A stretch of 64,000 nucleotides of DNA from Pseudoneobacillus sp042683745 (GCF_042683745.1 NZ_JBHUJX010000023.1:19439-83438); one strand, 5' to 3'. Numbered from the stretch's first letter, positions 1 to 8,679 are shown. Notes: a model not told the origin generated them from the sequence alone. Program-made: numbers and translations.

Positions 1-120
1 CTGGCGTTGTGCAAATAATTTATCATTGGAATGGTAACTAAAAAAATCTTTCACTCCAAAGATATATTGTATTAAATATTATAAGGTAATACTCGACAGT
101 AGTTTCATCTATTGCACTCT

Positions 121-152
121 AAAGGGGAATCCATAAATAATGGGTTCCCCTT
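121..152. terminator. Hairpin, terminator-like
   Basis: An inverted repeat (AAGGGGAATCC paired with GGGTTCCCCTT around an AT-rich loop) lies in a stretch without a gene. It looks like the terminator of a gene that ends left of the window. There is no long T run, so the call is moderate. Confidence 0.5.
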
Positions 153-224
153 AATATTATGGAAATATAAACATTAAATTTTAACAGAGCCATTCTATTT
201 AAATAAGTTTATACTCAATAACCG

Positions 225-352
225 TTGATTTCTGCTACGGGCGAATGCTTTCCGCAGGGTGTGAGCTTTTTAGCCTCCTCAGTCGCTTTGCTTCCTGCGG
301 GGTCTCAAGGTTCACACTATTTCCCGCAGGAGTCGTCGCCTTTCACTCCAAT
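225..352 (-). repeat. Bacillaceae GC-rich interspersed repeat, minus orientation
   Basis: A GC-rich block in AT-rich surroundings, beginning near TTTCTGCT and containing GCTTTCCGC, CCTGCGGGGTCTC and CCGCAGGAGTCGTCGCC. It is the same element type as the copy at 771-899, in the opposite orientation. Repeats of this kind are scattered between genes in many Bacillaceae. No protein is supported. The two copies bracket a dead transposase. Confidence 0.7.
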
Positions 353-360
353 TGGAACTT

Positions 361-711
361 AATCTAGATCGTGAGGAACATGGAAAAAAACCATTCCCTC
401 CTGCGAAATTTGAAAAAGACGAATGGAAAGAAATGAAGGAAAGTACGACAGACCCCGAAAGTGGATACTATGTAAAAGATGAATGAACCAAGCAGTTTGC
501 GTATTCCTTCCATGCAGCTATAGATCAAAAAGGATTCGTGTTAGGTACTATAGCAAGTTCCAGGAAATATCCAAGATAGTCATTTGTTACAGCCACTTGT
601 TTAGAGAATCATGGAAAAAGTGAAGAAACCACTTGCGGTCGCATGCGATGCTTACATTTGCTGCCATGAATTTAAAGAAACTTGCAGCTTGGACTGGGCA
701 AGATGCCTGAT
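361..711 (+). pseudogene. IS1182-family transposase remnant
   Basis: The plus strand reads REEHGKKPFPPAKFEKDEW, then STTDPESGYYVKDE, an in-frame TGA, TKQFAYSFHAAIDQKGFVLG, and after frame breaks AAMNLKKLAAWTGQDA. The TDPESGY and TKQFAYS blocks and the MNLKKLA tail are typical of IS1182-type DDE transposases. The N-terminal half is missing and several stops and frameshifts are present, so this is a dead fragment. No terminal inverted repeats were recognised. Confidence 0.8.
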
Positions 712-770
712 GATGACTTCGAATACTTATTTAATAGGTTTTGGGGTCAGTTTTTAAGCAGATACTCGCT

Positions 771-899
771 GATTGGAGCGGAAGGTGCTTGACTCCTGGG
801 GGATATAGCGTTGCAGACGAGACCCCGCACAAAGCGAAGCGAAGGAGGAGGCTCGGCGAACGCCCCCCGGAAAGCAAGCGCCTGGAGCGGAAATCAGCC
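771..899 (+). repeat. Bacillaceae GC-rich interspersed repeat, plus orientation
   Basis: Begins CTGATTGGAGCGGAAGG and ends CTGGAGCGGAAATCAGC, so the ends form a long imperfect inverted repeat. The interior contains GAGACCCCGC and GAGGCTCGGCGAACGCCCC. Open frames on both strands here exist only because the GC-rich repeat lacks stops. It is the best preserved copy in the window. Confidence 0.75.
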
Positions 900-927
900 T
901 TATCTTCCACAATATCTTTTAAAAATG

Positions 928-967
928 ACAAAAGGCAGTGAGAAAGAGCCTTCTCACTGCCTTTTGT
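928..967. terminator. Strong bidirectional hairpin
   Basis: A perfect 17-bp stem (ACAAAAGGCAGTGAGAA with its complement) closes a six-base loop. On the minus strand it lies downstream of the gene at 1078-1521 and can terminate it. Confidence 0.75.
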
Positions 968-1077
968 CGACAATCTTAAAGGATTTCTAGGACTTTATAG
1001 TCTAAGCTATCCTTTTCCTATTATTTGAATATTTTTTACATAATCTACTACATGTCTGAAAAGAATGCCTTTGACCA

Positions 1078-1521
1078 TTATTTTAATTTACTTTGAAGAA
1101 TTTCCTTAAATTTATTACTATCTAAAATCTCTCTATCATGACCAGTAATCCCAAATCTCATTTCATTTTCAAAATACCAAACATTTTGGGACAATACGAA
1201 CAAACTTGCATTTCCTTTTTTAGTGTGTTTCATTTTTACTTTTGTCATTGAATCTTTTTTATAATTTTTAAGCTCTGGTCTGATCATAATGATATCTGAG
1301 CCGAATCTAAGTTTTAACTCAGTTAAATCAACATAGGGGCTAGGATAATTCCATTCTTCTATAGTAACAAGTCCTTTATTTACCGTATCTGACAACCAAC
1401 CTCTTATTGTACGATAAAATTCATTCAGTTCTATTTTATGTTTACTTTTTTTCGTGTCAGTTTTATTCTCATTCAGTTCTTTTTGTCTTTTCAACAAAAA
1501 TTCATTAAATTGATCACTCAA
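1078..1521 (-). CDS. Hypothetical protein, TTG start
   Basis: A 147-residue soluble, Lys/Glu-rich protein of no family I recognise. The start is set at TTG (1521-1519): AAGGAGG lies nine bases upstream and the product then begins LSDQFNEFLLKRQKELNE. The longer frame to 1593 would add 24 residues without a ribosome binding site. There is no signal peptide or membrane segment. The N-terminal third is probably helical, and the middle (GLVTIEEWNYPSPYVDLTEL) looks like alternating strands. It stands alone, with a strong hairpin downstream. Function unknown. Confidence 0.6.
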   Translation of the reverse strand: MSDQFNEFLLKRQKELNENKTDTKKSKHKIELNEFYRTIRGWLSDTVNKGLVTIEEWNYPSPYVDLTELKLRFGSDIIMIRPELKNYKKDSMTKVKMKHTKKGNASLFVLSQNVWYFENEMRFGITGHDREILDSNKFKEILQSKLK

Positions 1522-1596
1522 AACACAACACCTCCTTACGAAATAATTACTTACTTTACAAATATTCAATAAGGATGAAAATTGATTCTTCAAAAT

Positions 1597-1622
1597 ACAA
1601 AAAGCCCATCAAGTGATGAGCT
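1597..1622 (-). terminator. Intrinsic terminator of the pha operon
   Basis: On the minus strand AGCTCATCA-CT-TGATGGGCT is followed by TTTTTG. It lies downstream of phaC and of the small frame at 1657-1776, so it probably ends that transcript. It resembles the hairpins at 17346 and 33590. Confidence 0.7.
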
Positions 1623-1656
1623 ACTAATTCATTGGTCTAATGTCGTAATCTAAAAA

Positions 1657-1776
1657 TTAACTATGATGAAAATGATTTAAATACTTAAAAAAACCCGCAA
1701 ATACATATCCAGCCATACCTAATTGACCTAGGTCAATATCAAGGATACCTTTTTTGGGTTCATATAAAATGTACAA
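1657..1776 (-). CDS. 39-residue protein downstream of phaC, TTG start
   Basis: A small frame starting at TTG (1776-1774), preceded by GAGGAGG with a seven-base spacer, which is a near-ideal Bacillus ribosome binding site. The product starts MYILYEPKKGILDIDLGQ, continues GMAGYVFAGFFKYLNHFHHS, and has a short hydrophobic middle (AGYVFAGFF). It starts 41 bases after phaC ends and before the operon terminator, so it is probably cotranscribed with the PHA genes. I do not recognise the family. The RBS quality is the main evidence. Granule association is only a guess from position. Confidence 0.55.
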   Translation of the reverse strand: MYILYEPKKGILDIDLGQLGMAGYVFAGFFKYLNHFHHS

Positions 1777-1817
1777 TTTGATCCCTCCTCAATTTCCAAT
1801 CTTTCATCCAAAAATTC

Positions 1818-2840
1818 TTAAATTGGTTCGGATCTTTTTGGCAGCCATTCGGCAAGATAATTCGGTAATTTTCCATCCGTACTAATACCACTATGTCCTT
1901 GAGAGAGTAATGTAAACTGTTTATCTTCACTTGAGACAAGTTTCATGATTGGTTCACTCATTTCCTTTGGAACAAGTAAATCTTGGGCACCACTTACTAC
2001 AAGTAAATTACACGTTATATTTTTTAATGAGGCTCTTTTTTTTCTAATAAACATCTTGCCTTTTATAAGTTTATTATGTTTTCCTAGATCATTGATAAGT
2101 TGTTTTAAGGCAGCACCAGTTAATGGGATATGAGCATTCGTCCATTCATTTAGGCGTCTCCATTTATTCACATATTGCTCATCATCTACCCTGGCTAACA
2201 GGGATAAATACGGAGAGACATACACTGGTGAGGATAATAAACGCATCCCAATTCTAACAAATTCACTAGGTATGACAGGAGTGACTATTAATTCTTCAAC
2301 GTCTATCGTTTCATTACGAATGGCGTCAGACCAATTCTTAAATATCGGTGTAAAGCTAAAATCAATTGGTGTTGTTGATAGTATTAAATTTTTTATCGGT
2401 TCTTCAGCAATGGTAGTATACATAGCAGCAAGAGTACCACCAAGACAAAATCCAATTACTGATATTTCCTGGGCTCCAGAATGCCTTAAGGATCTCTGTG
2501 CACCTTTTTGAATATAATCAACAATATAATCGTCCATGCTGATATCACCGTCTTCATATCCAGGGATACCAAAATCCAACAAATAGACTTCATAGCCTTC
2601 CTCTCGAAATGCTTCTATCATACTCATTTTTGGACCTAAATCAAGAATAAATGGTTGACTAATGAGAGAGTAGACAATAAAAATGGGGACATTAAATTTC
2701 TTCTTTTTAGGAGGATAATACCATAATGTGGCTTTGTTTTTTTTCCAAATAGCCTCCCTATGTGTGGTAGCCATTTCAGGCAAAGGTTCCTGTAGTACAT
2801 TCCACATTTTTTTCCACCTTTGACTCTCGTTCTTCTTCAT
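1818..2840 (-). CDS. phaC: Class III/IV polyhydroxyalkanoate synthase catalytic subunit PhaC
   Basis: A 340-residue alpha/beta-hydrolase that polymerises (R)-3-hydroxyacyl-CoA into storage polyester on cytoplasmic granules. The lipase-like box is GFCLGGT with the nucleophile at Cys132. The triad is completed by Asp287 (GAQDLLVP) and His316 (QGHSG), at the spacing of class III/IV synthases. Its length is typical for these classes, which need a partner subunit, and phaR overlaps its start by four bases (ATGA), implying translational coupling. Order on the minus strand is reductase, phaR, phaC, small frame, terminator. Confidence 0.92.
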   Translation of the reverse strand: MKKNESQRWKKMWNVLQEPLPEMATTHREAIWKKNKATLWYYPPKKKKFNVPIFIVYSLISQPFILDLGPKMSMIEAFREEGYEVYLLDFGIPGYEDGDISMDDYIVDYIQKGAQRSLRHSGAQEISVIGFCLGGTLAAMYTTIAEEPIKNLILSTTPIDFSFTPIFKNWSDAIRNETIDVEELIVTPVIPSEFVRIGMRLLSSPVYVSPYLSLLARVDDEQYVNKWRRLNEWTNAHIPLTGAALKQLINDLGKHNKLIKGKMFIRKKRASLKNITCNLLVVSGAQDLLVPKEMSEPIMKLVSSEDKQFTLLSQGHSGISTDGKLPNYLAEWLPKRSEPI

Positions 2841-3280
2841 ATCACTTTATTTCCTTTAATAAAAGGTCCGTTATTCTCCAACGTTTCCATTAGGATTTGG
2901 CGAAGCCTTTCACGTCTTTCACTATTTGGATTGCTCTGAGTTTGTTTCACTTTATCATTTTGTGCCAAATTTTTCTTGTTCTTTTCGAGTGATAGTAAAT
3001 CCTCGATTCGATCCAATTTCTCCTCTAACTGGACCTGCATTTTAGCAATATTGGCCATGTCCCTTTTTGTAGGAAAATTGAACATCATTGACAAAGTTTC
3101 GATTGACTCATTCATTTTTTTCGAATGATTTCCAAGAAGCTTATGCTGATTGCTTACATGCTTGATGAACTCTTTATTATCAAGAATTTCTTGGATCATA
3201 CTGTTGATATTTCTTTCTTGTACACTCCAATTAACTTTGAGTGACTCGTAAAAATCTTTATTCTTCTCCTTTTTCTCCAT
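2837..3280 (-). CDS. phaR: PHA synthase subunit PhaR (PhaE/PhaR family)
   Basis: A 147-residue mostly helical protein. Residues about 65-100 (NFPTKRDMANIAKMQVQLEEKLDRIEDLL) match the conserved C-terminal coiled-coil of PhaE/PhaR, where a PTK/R-DM motif precedes the heptads. It is shorter than typical Bacillus PhaR (about 200 residues), the loss being in the linker before the tail. It is needed as partner of class IV PhaC. The stop codon overlaps the phaC start. The start ATG has AAAGGAG upstream. Family assignment rests on the coiled-coil motif and the neighbour. Confidence 0.82.
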   Translation of the reverse strand: MEKKEKNKDFYESLKVNWSVQERNINSMIQEILDNKEFIKHVSNQHKLLGNHSKKMNESIETLSMMFNFPTKRDMANIAKMQVQLEEKLDRIEDLLSLEKNKKNLAQNDKVKQTQSNPNSERRERLRQILMETLENNGPFIKGNKVI

Positions 3281-3303
3281 ACTTTTTTCTCCTTTCTCTA
3301 CTG

Positions 3304-4071
3304 TTATACAGTAGCTGCTATGCCTCCATCCACATTAATCACATGGCCATTAATGTAATCTGAAGCATTGGAAGCTAGGAAGACTGCGGCTCCCTTTAAA
3401 TCTTTTTCGTTTCCATACCTTTTGGCAGGAATTTGCGAAAGTGTATCTATCTTGGAATCTTCCAGTATTTTTTTTGTAATTTTTGTCGGAAAGTATCCTG
3501 GAGCGATTGCGTTTACTTGGATACCGTATCTTGCTAGTTTTACTGCTAGGTCTTTTGTAAAGGTAATGATCGCCCCTTTGCTTGTATTATAAGCTATTGT
3601 CTCCATAACATCTGGATCTGTTCCTCCGTATCCAGCTACCGATGCTATATTGATGATTTTCCCATGACCTTGTTTAGCCATTTCTTTTGCTACAGCTTGA
3701 GAAAATAAAAATGTCCCATTAACATTTATATCTAAGACTTTTTTCCATTTATCCTCTGGATAATCAAGTGTTGGCGCTAACCAAGATATTCCACTGTTAT
3801 TTACTAAAATATCAATCTTGCCAAATACTTTCATTGTTTCACTCATTACTTTTTCGATATCTTCCCGCTTGCTAATGTCACAACTACAAGCAATTGAATT
3901 TACTCCGAGTTTATTGATCTGTTGGCTAACCTCTCTGCAAGCTTCGATATTTCTTGAGCAGACCACAATGTTAGCTCCTGCCTCCGCAAGACCTGTAGCA
4001 ATTTGTAGCCCTAGTCCCCTACCTCCACCAGTAACAATGGCAGTTTTTCCCGATAAGTCAAATAAGTTCAT
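3304..4071 (-). CDS. SDR-family reductase, candidate acetoacetyl-CoA reductase of the pha operon
   Basis: A 255-residue classical short-chain dehydrogenase. The cofactor motif TGGGRGLG is at residues 14-21, NNSG near 91-94, Asn116, and the catalytic Ser144-Tyr161-Lys165 (YNTSK). Position at the head of a phaR-phaC operon (24-base gap) suggests it supplies (R)-3-hydroxyacyl-CoA, the PhaB role. However, the sequence resembles gluconate 5-dehydrogenase/FabG-type SDRs as much as canonical PhaB, and the usual Bacillus order is phaR-phaB-phaC. RBS GGAGGG precedes the ATG. The fold is certain, the substrate inferred. Confidence 0.8.
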   Translation of the reverse strand: MNLFDLSGKTAIVTGGGRGLGLQIATGLAEAGANIVVCSRNIEACREVSQQINKLGVNSIACSCDISKREDIEKVMSETMKVFGKIDILVNNSGISWLAPTLDYPEDKWKKVLDINVNGTFLFSQAVAKEMAKQGHGKIINIASVAGYGGTDPDVMETIAYNTSKGAIITFTKDLAVKLARYGIQVNAIAPGYFPTKITKKILEDSKIDTLSQIPAKRYGNEKDLKGAAVFLASNASDYINGHVINVDGGIAATV

Positions 4072-4295
4072 ACTGTGTTTGTTTCCCTCCGATCTAGAAT
4101 GATATAGAGATAGAATATAAGCTTCCTCACTTACTTCTTACCTTCTTCAAATTAATCTATGTTATTTTTGACAAATGGAAATGGACAAGCGTGGATGGGT
4201 AATAAAATGGAGTCTGAAAATTAAATGGGACAAATAAAAAGGATTGAGAAATTAATGGAATTTTACTCCATACTTCTTTTATAGTCATTTTTTTG

Positions 4296-4323
4296 AAAAG
4301 GCTACACCAATATAGGCCTTTTT
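4296..4323 (+). terminator. Short hairpin with T run ahead of cwlJ
   Basis: AAAAGGC and GCCTTTTT flank a 13-base loop, 25 bases upstream of the cwlJ start. It resembles a terminator for upstream plus-strand transcription, but no plus-strand gene lies there. It may be part of the cwlJ leader. Confidence 0.35.
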
Positions 4324-4348
4324 CATATGATAATTTTGGGGTGAGAAA

Positions 4349-4792
4349 ATGCCGAGAGTAAATTATCGAAGTTCAGATATCGATTTAATGGCAAGGATGA
4401 TGAGAGCAGAAGCAGAAGGTGAAGGGAAACAGGGAATGTTATATGTTGGAAATGTAATTGTAAATCGTCTTAAAGCAAATTGTTCAGATTTTAAAAATTT
4501 GAGATCCATTCCCCAAGTTATTTATCAAGTACAAGGAGGAAACTATTCCTTTGAAGCTGTTCAAAAAGGAAATGTATTTTACCAAAGAGCGCGATCTGTT
4601 GAAAAGAGATTAGCAAAACAGAATTTGGATTATTGGAGACAGCATCCAGCGAAATACTCGCTTTGGTATTTTAATCCATATGCTCCATGCCCTCCAACAT
4701 GGTACGATCAACCTATTTCTGGTCAATTCAAAAATCACTGTTATTATGAACCAAAAGCTGGCATATGTGATAGTGTGTATACTGGGAGTTAA
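4349..4792 (+). CDS. cwlJ: Spore cortex-lytic cell wall hydrolase CwlJ
   Basis: A 147-residue SleB/CwlJ-family enzyme that degrades spore cortex peptidoglycan during germination. Like CwlJ and unlike SleB it has no signal peptide and no peptidoglycan-binding domain, which fits synthesis in the mother cell and deposition in the coat. The family's catalytic Glu is Glu21 in RAEAEGEG, followed by NVIVNRL. Aromatic motifs YSLWYFNPYAPCPPTW and a C-terminal FKNHCYYEP are characteristic. The usual partner gerQ is not adjacent. Start supported by GGGGTGAG. A hairpin terminator follows directly. Confidence 0.9.
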   Translation: MPRVNYRSSDIDLMARMMRAEAEGEGKQGMLYVGNVIVNRLKANCSDFKNLRSIPQVIYQVQGGNYSFEAVQKGNVFYQRARSVEKRLAKQNLDYWRQHPAKYSLWYFNPYAPCPPTWYDQPISGQFKNHCYYEPKAGICDSVYTGS

Positions 4793-4816
4793 GCTTACTC
4801 TATGAGTAAGCTATTT
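4792..4816 (+). terminator. Intrinsic terminator of cwlJ
   Basis: AGCTTACTC-TAT-GAGTAAGCT followed by ATTTTAATT, beginning in the stop codon of cwlJ. Confidence 0.8.
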
Positions 4817-4884
4817 TAATTCTTTCGAAAGCTTTTTAGTATATTTAGAGGATACTTGGAAATAGAAAAATGATTATGGTTTGT

Positions 4885-4960
4885 TCATCAAAGGAATAAT
4901 GATTACAAGCACAAACCACACCTACTGGCATCCAAAATACAGTGGGACAAAACGTGTTAA
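4885..4960 (+). pseudogene. Orphan 3' fragment of an NlpC/P60 gene
   Basis: About 75 bases closely match the 3' end of the intact NlpC/P60 gene at 37684-38136, including ATGATTACAAGCACAAA, CACCTACTGGCAT and the terminal ACAAAACG. Here a base is missing before the stop. Nothing of the upstream catalytic part is present. It is a decayed duplicate tail. Confidence 0.75.
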
Positions 4961-5006
4961 AAACGAAAACTAGTATGGTGCAAAAGTTCCATTAATCTAA
5001 ACAAAG

Positions 5007-5052
5007 GGAAGGTTCTTCTACTCCAATTATTGAAGCAGAAAACCTTCCACAT
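5007..5052 (-). terminator. Imperfect hairpin downstream of the histidine kinase
   Basis: GGAAGGTTCTTCT and CAGAAAACCTTCC form an imperfect stem around AATTATT. It lies about 60 bases after the kinase stop on the minus strand. There is little T run, so this is a tentative terminator. Confidence 0.4.
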
Positions 5053-5108
5053 GATTTCATTTTCTTTTATGATTTCTTCATTTAAAAGTTTGTATTAGAT
5101 CACACACT

Positions 5109-6359
5109 TTAGGTTATCTGGGGTAAAAAAATAATAAATTCTGTCCCCATATCCTTTTCACTGTTCACTTGTATTTTACCTTTGAAAGAATGGACAATTT
5201 GAAAACTTACCATCATTCCTAATCCTGTCCCACTTTCCTTTAAGGAATAAAACGGAGATCCAAGCTGATCCATTTGCTTTTTTGTCATGCCGATTCCTTG
5301 GTCCTTAATGGTAATCATTATATTTCCATCTTCAGTTATAGTACATGTAATCCAAACATTCCCACCATTAGGCATTGACTCTATCGCATTTTTCAAAATA
5401 TTAATTAAAGATTGGTTCAACTTTTGAGGATTAGCATAAATCCAACAATTATCAATAACATTCGTTTTAATCACAACATTATGGTTCATGGCATAACTTT
5501 GTACGATATTTGCCACACGTTGTAACTGATTACCTACGTCGATTCTTTCACTATTAACTTCTGAGGGTTTTCCTAAAGATAAAAAATCATTAATGATTTC
5601 ATTTGCACGGTCTAATTCTTCAATAGATAATTGGATATATTCCTTCTTTTTATCAGGTAAATCAGGCTCGTTTAAAAGTTGCAGAAAGCCACGAGTAACT
5701 TGCATCGGATTTCGAATTTCATGGGCAAAAACACTTGTTAGCTCACTGATTACTCGTAATTTCTCCGCGTTTTGCATTTCTAATCGAATTTGACGAATCT
5801 CCCTTAAATTTTCAATTAAGATAATGAAGAACCAGGTAACTACTACTACAAAGATAAGATGAATAATCTGCACTTTAAGATAATCCATGGAAAAACCTCT
5901 GAGAATACCAAATAATATAATTCCGATCAGACAATAGTATATAGAAAGACCTACACCAATTTTACCCCTTTTATCTTTATTTGAACTCGCAAACGATTTT
6001 AGAAAAAACAGAATAACAGGTAGTGATAATAATAGAGCAAGAACAGTATTATAAAACCCTATACTTATTCCAAAAAAAAGACGATAAAGTATGATAAGGA
6101 CTGAGAGGAAGATACCTGACCAAAATCCACCGTATAGTGTCCCAATTAATAGAGGAATAATTCTTAACTCCAATCGAGCATTTTGACCAAAACTCACTGG
6201 AAAGGACATGCATAATAATATTGATATTCCGCACAAAATGAAAATGATCATTTTTCTATTTTTCTCAGTCTTTACTCTCTCTGTAGTAAATGTAAAGTAG
6301 ATAAAAATGGGTATTACCATATGCGTAAGTTGCAGCAAAAAATCCTTAATTGTACTCAT
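5109..6359 (-). CDS. KinB-like membrane sensor histidine kinase
   Basis: A 416-residue kinase. Residues 1-185 hold about six hydrophobic segments of the 5TM-LYT type found in Bacillus KinB. The dimerisation/phosphoacceptor box is FAHEIRNPMQVTRGFLQLL with His213. The ATPase domain has the N box NILKNAIESMP (Asn324), G1 DQGIGM (353-358) and G2 GTGLGM (377-382). No response regulator lies beside it, as for orphan sporulation kinases that feed the Spo0F/Spo0A phosphorelay. Assignment to that relay is inferred from the HEIRNP box and architecture. Confidence 0.8.
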   Translation of the reverse strand: MSTIKDFLLQLTHMVIPIFIYFTFTTERVKTEKNRKMIIFILCGISILLCMSFPVSFGQNARLELRIIPLLIGTLYGGFWSGIFLSVLIILYRLFFGISIGFYNTVLALLLSLPVILFFLKSFASSNKDKRGKIGVGLSIYYCLIGIILFGILRGFSMDYLKVQIIHLIFVVVVTWFFIILIENLREIRQIRLEMQNAEKLRVISELTSVFAHEIRNPMQVTRGFLQLLNEPDLPDKKKEYIQLSIEELDRANEIINDFLSLGKPSEVNSERIDVGNQLQRVANIVQSYAMNHNVVIKTNVIDNCWIYANPQKLNQSLINILKNAIESMPNGGNVWITCTITEDGNIMITIKDQGIGMTKKQMDQLGSPFYSLKESGTGLGMMVSFQIVHSFKGKIQVNSEKDMGTEFIIFLPQIT

Positions 6360-6627
6360 CTTCGTTACCTTTCATATTCTTTTCAACATCTGAACCCTGT
6401 AATCTAAGAAGCTAATCATGTTCATTATGTATATGATTGTTTCATTCAAGTGTCAATATTTTAAGCAAGAATCTTATTATATTCGTAATAATACCATATT
6501 ACATCATTATTTATCGTATTTTGTAGAATTTTGCATATGCTATTAACCCAAATAAATTGGTTTTATAGGTGGTATTTTTTGTGGTTTTCCCCTTTTTTAG
6601 TATCAATTTATACATTTCCTCTAATAA

Positions 6628-6725
6628 TAACACCTACTGGCATCCAAGAAATGTTGGAACAAAATGTGTTTAAAACCATTCTTCGTAAATGGTCTTTTTT
6701 CTATAAACATTTCTTTCTCAATGAG
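6628..6725 (+). pseudogene. Second orphan 3' fragment of an NlpC/P60 gene plus its terminator
   Basis: AACACCTACTGGCATCCAAG, GTTGGAACAAAA and the following terminator (ACCATTCTTCGTAAATGGTC then T6) and flank match the 3' end and downstream region of the gene at 37684-38136, including CATTTCTTTCTCAATG. The duplication therefore extended beyond the coding region. No catalytic part remains. Confidence 0.75.
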
Positions 6726-6848
6726 TTTTCCTAATCACTCCATCTGATTCAAATATTAATCATTAAGGTAGACTAAAAATAGCGTTAAGATTGACGGTCT
6801 CACTAATCATAGAGATCGGCAGCTTTAGTAATTTTTAATGTAGAAAAA

Positions 6849-6883
6849 AGAGCCTTGCTACAGTTCATACGTAGCAAGGCTCT
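6849..6883 (-). terminator. Intrinsic terminator of the fructokinase gene
   Basis: A perfect 13-bp stem (AGAGCCTTGCTAC with its complement) and nine-base loop, followed on the minus strand by TTTTTTC. A near-copy with its flank occurs at 11966-12000. Confidence 0.85.
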
Positions 6884-6904
6884 CATTGATGTTGTTTCAA
6901 TCTT

Positions 6905-7870
6905 TTAACCTATTAACAGCAATATTTCTTCTTTTGATGGTATGGAAGAGATAGCCCCTTTTCCAGTTGTTGTTAGCGCTCCGCTTGCATTGGCAAATGC
7001 AAGTATTTCTTTATAATGTTTGTTAACTATATCCTCTAAATTGTCCTGATTTGCATTCTTATTCAACAGTTGGTACAAGAAACCGCCAATAAATGCATCT
7101 CCGGCACCAGTGGTATCTGTTACTTGAACAATATAACCAATAGATGAATATTTATTATTCTGTATGTAGACATCGGCACCTTTTGAACCTTTTGTAAACA
7201 CCACTATTTTTACATCCCCTGTAAACAATGATGCAATTGCCTTTTGTTCATCAGCTATACCAGTAATAAACTCTAGTTCTTCATCAGAAACTTTTACAAT
7301 ATACGCCATCGGAATAAATTCTAGAATAGTATTTCTGCATTCCTCGGCACTTTTCCAAAGAGGTAAACGCACATTAGGATCAAAGCTGATTATCCCACCA
7401 CGAGCTTTTGCTGATTGAATGGCTTTGATATGAGCCTGCTTCATAGGGCTTTCCACTAAATCTACTGAACAGAAATGTAAGATGTCACCATGGCTAAACC
7501 ATTTTTCATCTATTTCAGCATCCGTAAGCAATAAGTCTGCAGAAGGATTTCGGTAAAACGAAAAATCGCGTTCTCCATCTTCACGTAATGAAACAAAAGC
7601 CAATCCAGTATTTGCATCTTTGGTTTTTGAAATCTTATCTATATTCACACCATACCTTGATAGTTCTTCTAAGAGAAAATCACCAAAAGCATCTTCTCCT
7701 AATTTGGTAATCAGCGAGGCATGTCCACCAAATTTTGCAACGGCAGCTGCTACGTTTGCTGGAGCACCGCCTGGAACCCGTTCAAAGGATACTACATCTT
7801 TCAATGCTATTCCTTTTTGCAGGGGAATAAAGTCTATTAATACTTCACCAATGGAAATTAAACTTCCCAT
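6905..7870 (-). CDS. PfkB-family carbohydrate kinase, probable fructokinase
   Basis: A 321-residue ribokinase-fold kinase. The N-terminal signature GGAPANVAAAVAKFGG is at residues 34-49. The C-terminal signature DTTGAGDAFIGG starts at 252 with catalytic Asp258. It most resembles bacterial fructokinases of the ScrK type, which phosphorylate fructose to fructose 6-phosphate. No sucrose transporter, hydrolase or regulator is adjacent, so it is monocistronic with its own terminator. Start supported by GAGGTG. Other PfkB substrates (2-keto-3-deoxygluconate, ribose) cannot be excluded. Confidence 0.82.
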   Translation of the reverse strand: MGSLISIGEVLIDFIPLQKGIALKDVVSFERVPGGAPANVAAAVAKFGGHASLITKLGEDAFGDFLLEELSRYGVNIDKISKTKDANTGLAFVSLREDGERDFSFYRNPSADLLLTDAEIDEKWFSHGDILHFCSVDLVESPMKQAHIKAIQSAKARGGIISFDPNVRLPLWKSAEECRNTILEFIPMAYIVKVSDEELEFITGIADEQKAIASLFTGDVKIVVFTKGSKGADVYIQNNKYSSIGYIVQVTDTTGAGDAFIGGFLYQLLNKNANQDNLEDIVNKHYKEILAFANASGALTTTGKGAISSIPSKEEILLLIG

Positions 7871-8101
7871 TATAACACCTCGCTTTCCCCGTAATTGGGA
7901 ATGAATTCATCTATTACAGTATTAAAATAGACTATTAAAAACAAGTCAAAACATTACTATATTAAAAATTTTCATTTTGACATTAAATTCTTAAATAATG
8001 TAAAAGTTCGTTACATAAAATTGTTCTTTGATTACAGCCAACGAAATATACCATCACATGCATTCTTTGTTAATATTAAGTAAAAAAAGGAGGAAATTAT
8101 C

Positions 8102-8614
8102 ATGATAGTGGGAAGTGAAAAAGAAACTCTATTAATGGAAAGCGACAAAAATTTTAATTCATTGCTTGAAATCATTGAATCTGTACCTAACAGAAAAAGG
8201 AACATTTCTATCGAAACTCAAGAAAGAGATAAAAATTTTCGTGATGTACTAATGCATTTGTATGAATGGCATGTAATGCTTGAGAGATGGTATAGAGAAG
8301 GTATGGATGGAGATATTCCTTTTATGCCAGCACCTGGTTATAAATGGAGTACGATCAAGCTACTTAATAGGCAAATCTGGGGAAACTATCAAGATGTAAC
8401 ATTAAATCAAGCAATTAAAAAATTGAAATTAAGCCATGGTAGAGTAATGGATATAATTAAATCACATACCAATGAAGAAATCATGACAAAAAAATACTAT
8501 AAGTGGACAAAAACAAGTAATCTATACAGCTATTTTACAGCAAACACTTCCAATCATTACATTTGGGCTATAAAAAAATGTGAAGTTATAGCAATGTCGA
8601 TATATAAAGGATAA
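8102..8614 (+). CDS. ClbS/DfsB-family four-helix protein (DUF1706)
   Basis: A 170-residue protein with the family pattern of an N-terminal helix (KETLLMESDKNFNSLLEIIESVP), then RDVLMHLYEWHVMLERWYREG and PAPGYKWSTIKLLNRQIW, ending with NHYIWAIKKCE. It belongs to the DinB-like helical bundle superfamily; characterised members include the colibactin self-resistance hydrolase ClbS. RBS AAAGGAGG with good spacing. It stands alone, divergent from the fructokinase. A detoxification role is only suggested by the family. Confidence 0.8.
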   Translation: MIVGSEKETLLMESDKNFNSLLEIIESVPNRKRNISIETQERDKNFRDVLMHLYEWHVMLERWYREGMDGDIPFMPAPGYKWSTIKLLNRQIWGNYQDVTLNQAIKKLKLSHGRVMDIIKSHTNEEIMTKKYYKWTKTSNLYSYFTANTSNHYIWAIKKCEVIAMSIYKG

Positions 8615-8679
8615 TGGAACAAGTTTATGAAAACATGTACTTAAACAGAAGTTTAGGATCAAACACAGTGATCCCTATT

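Noticed and set aside
731..973. Overlapping open frames of 66 and 80 codons on both strands
   Set aside because: They arise inside the GC-rich interspersed repeat, which lacks stops; there is no RBS or family match.
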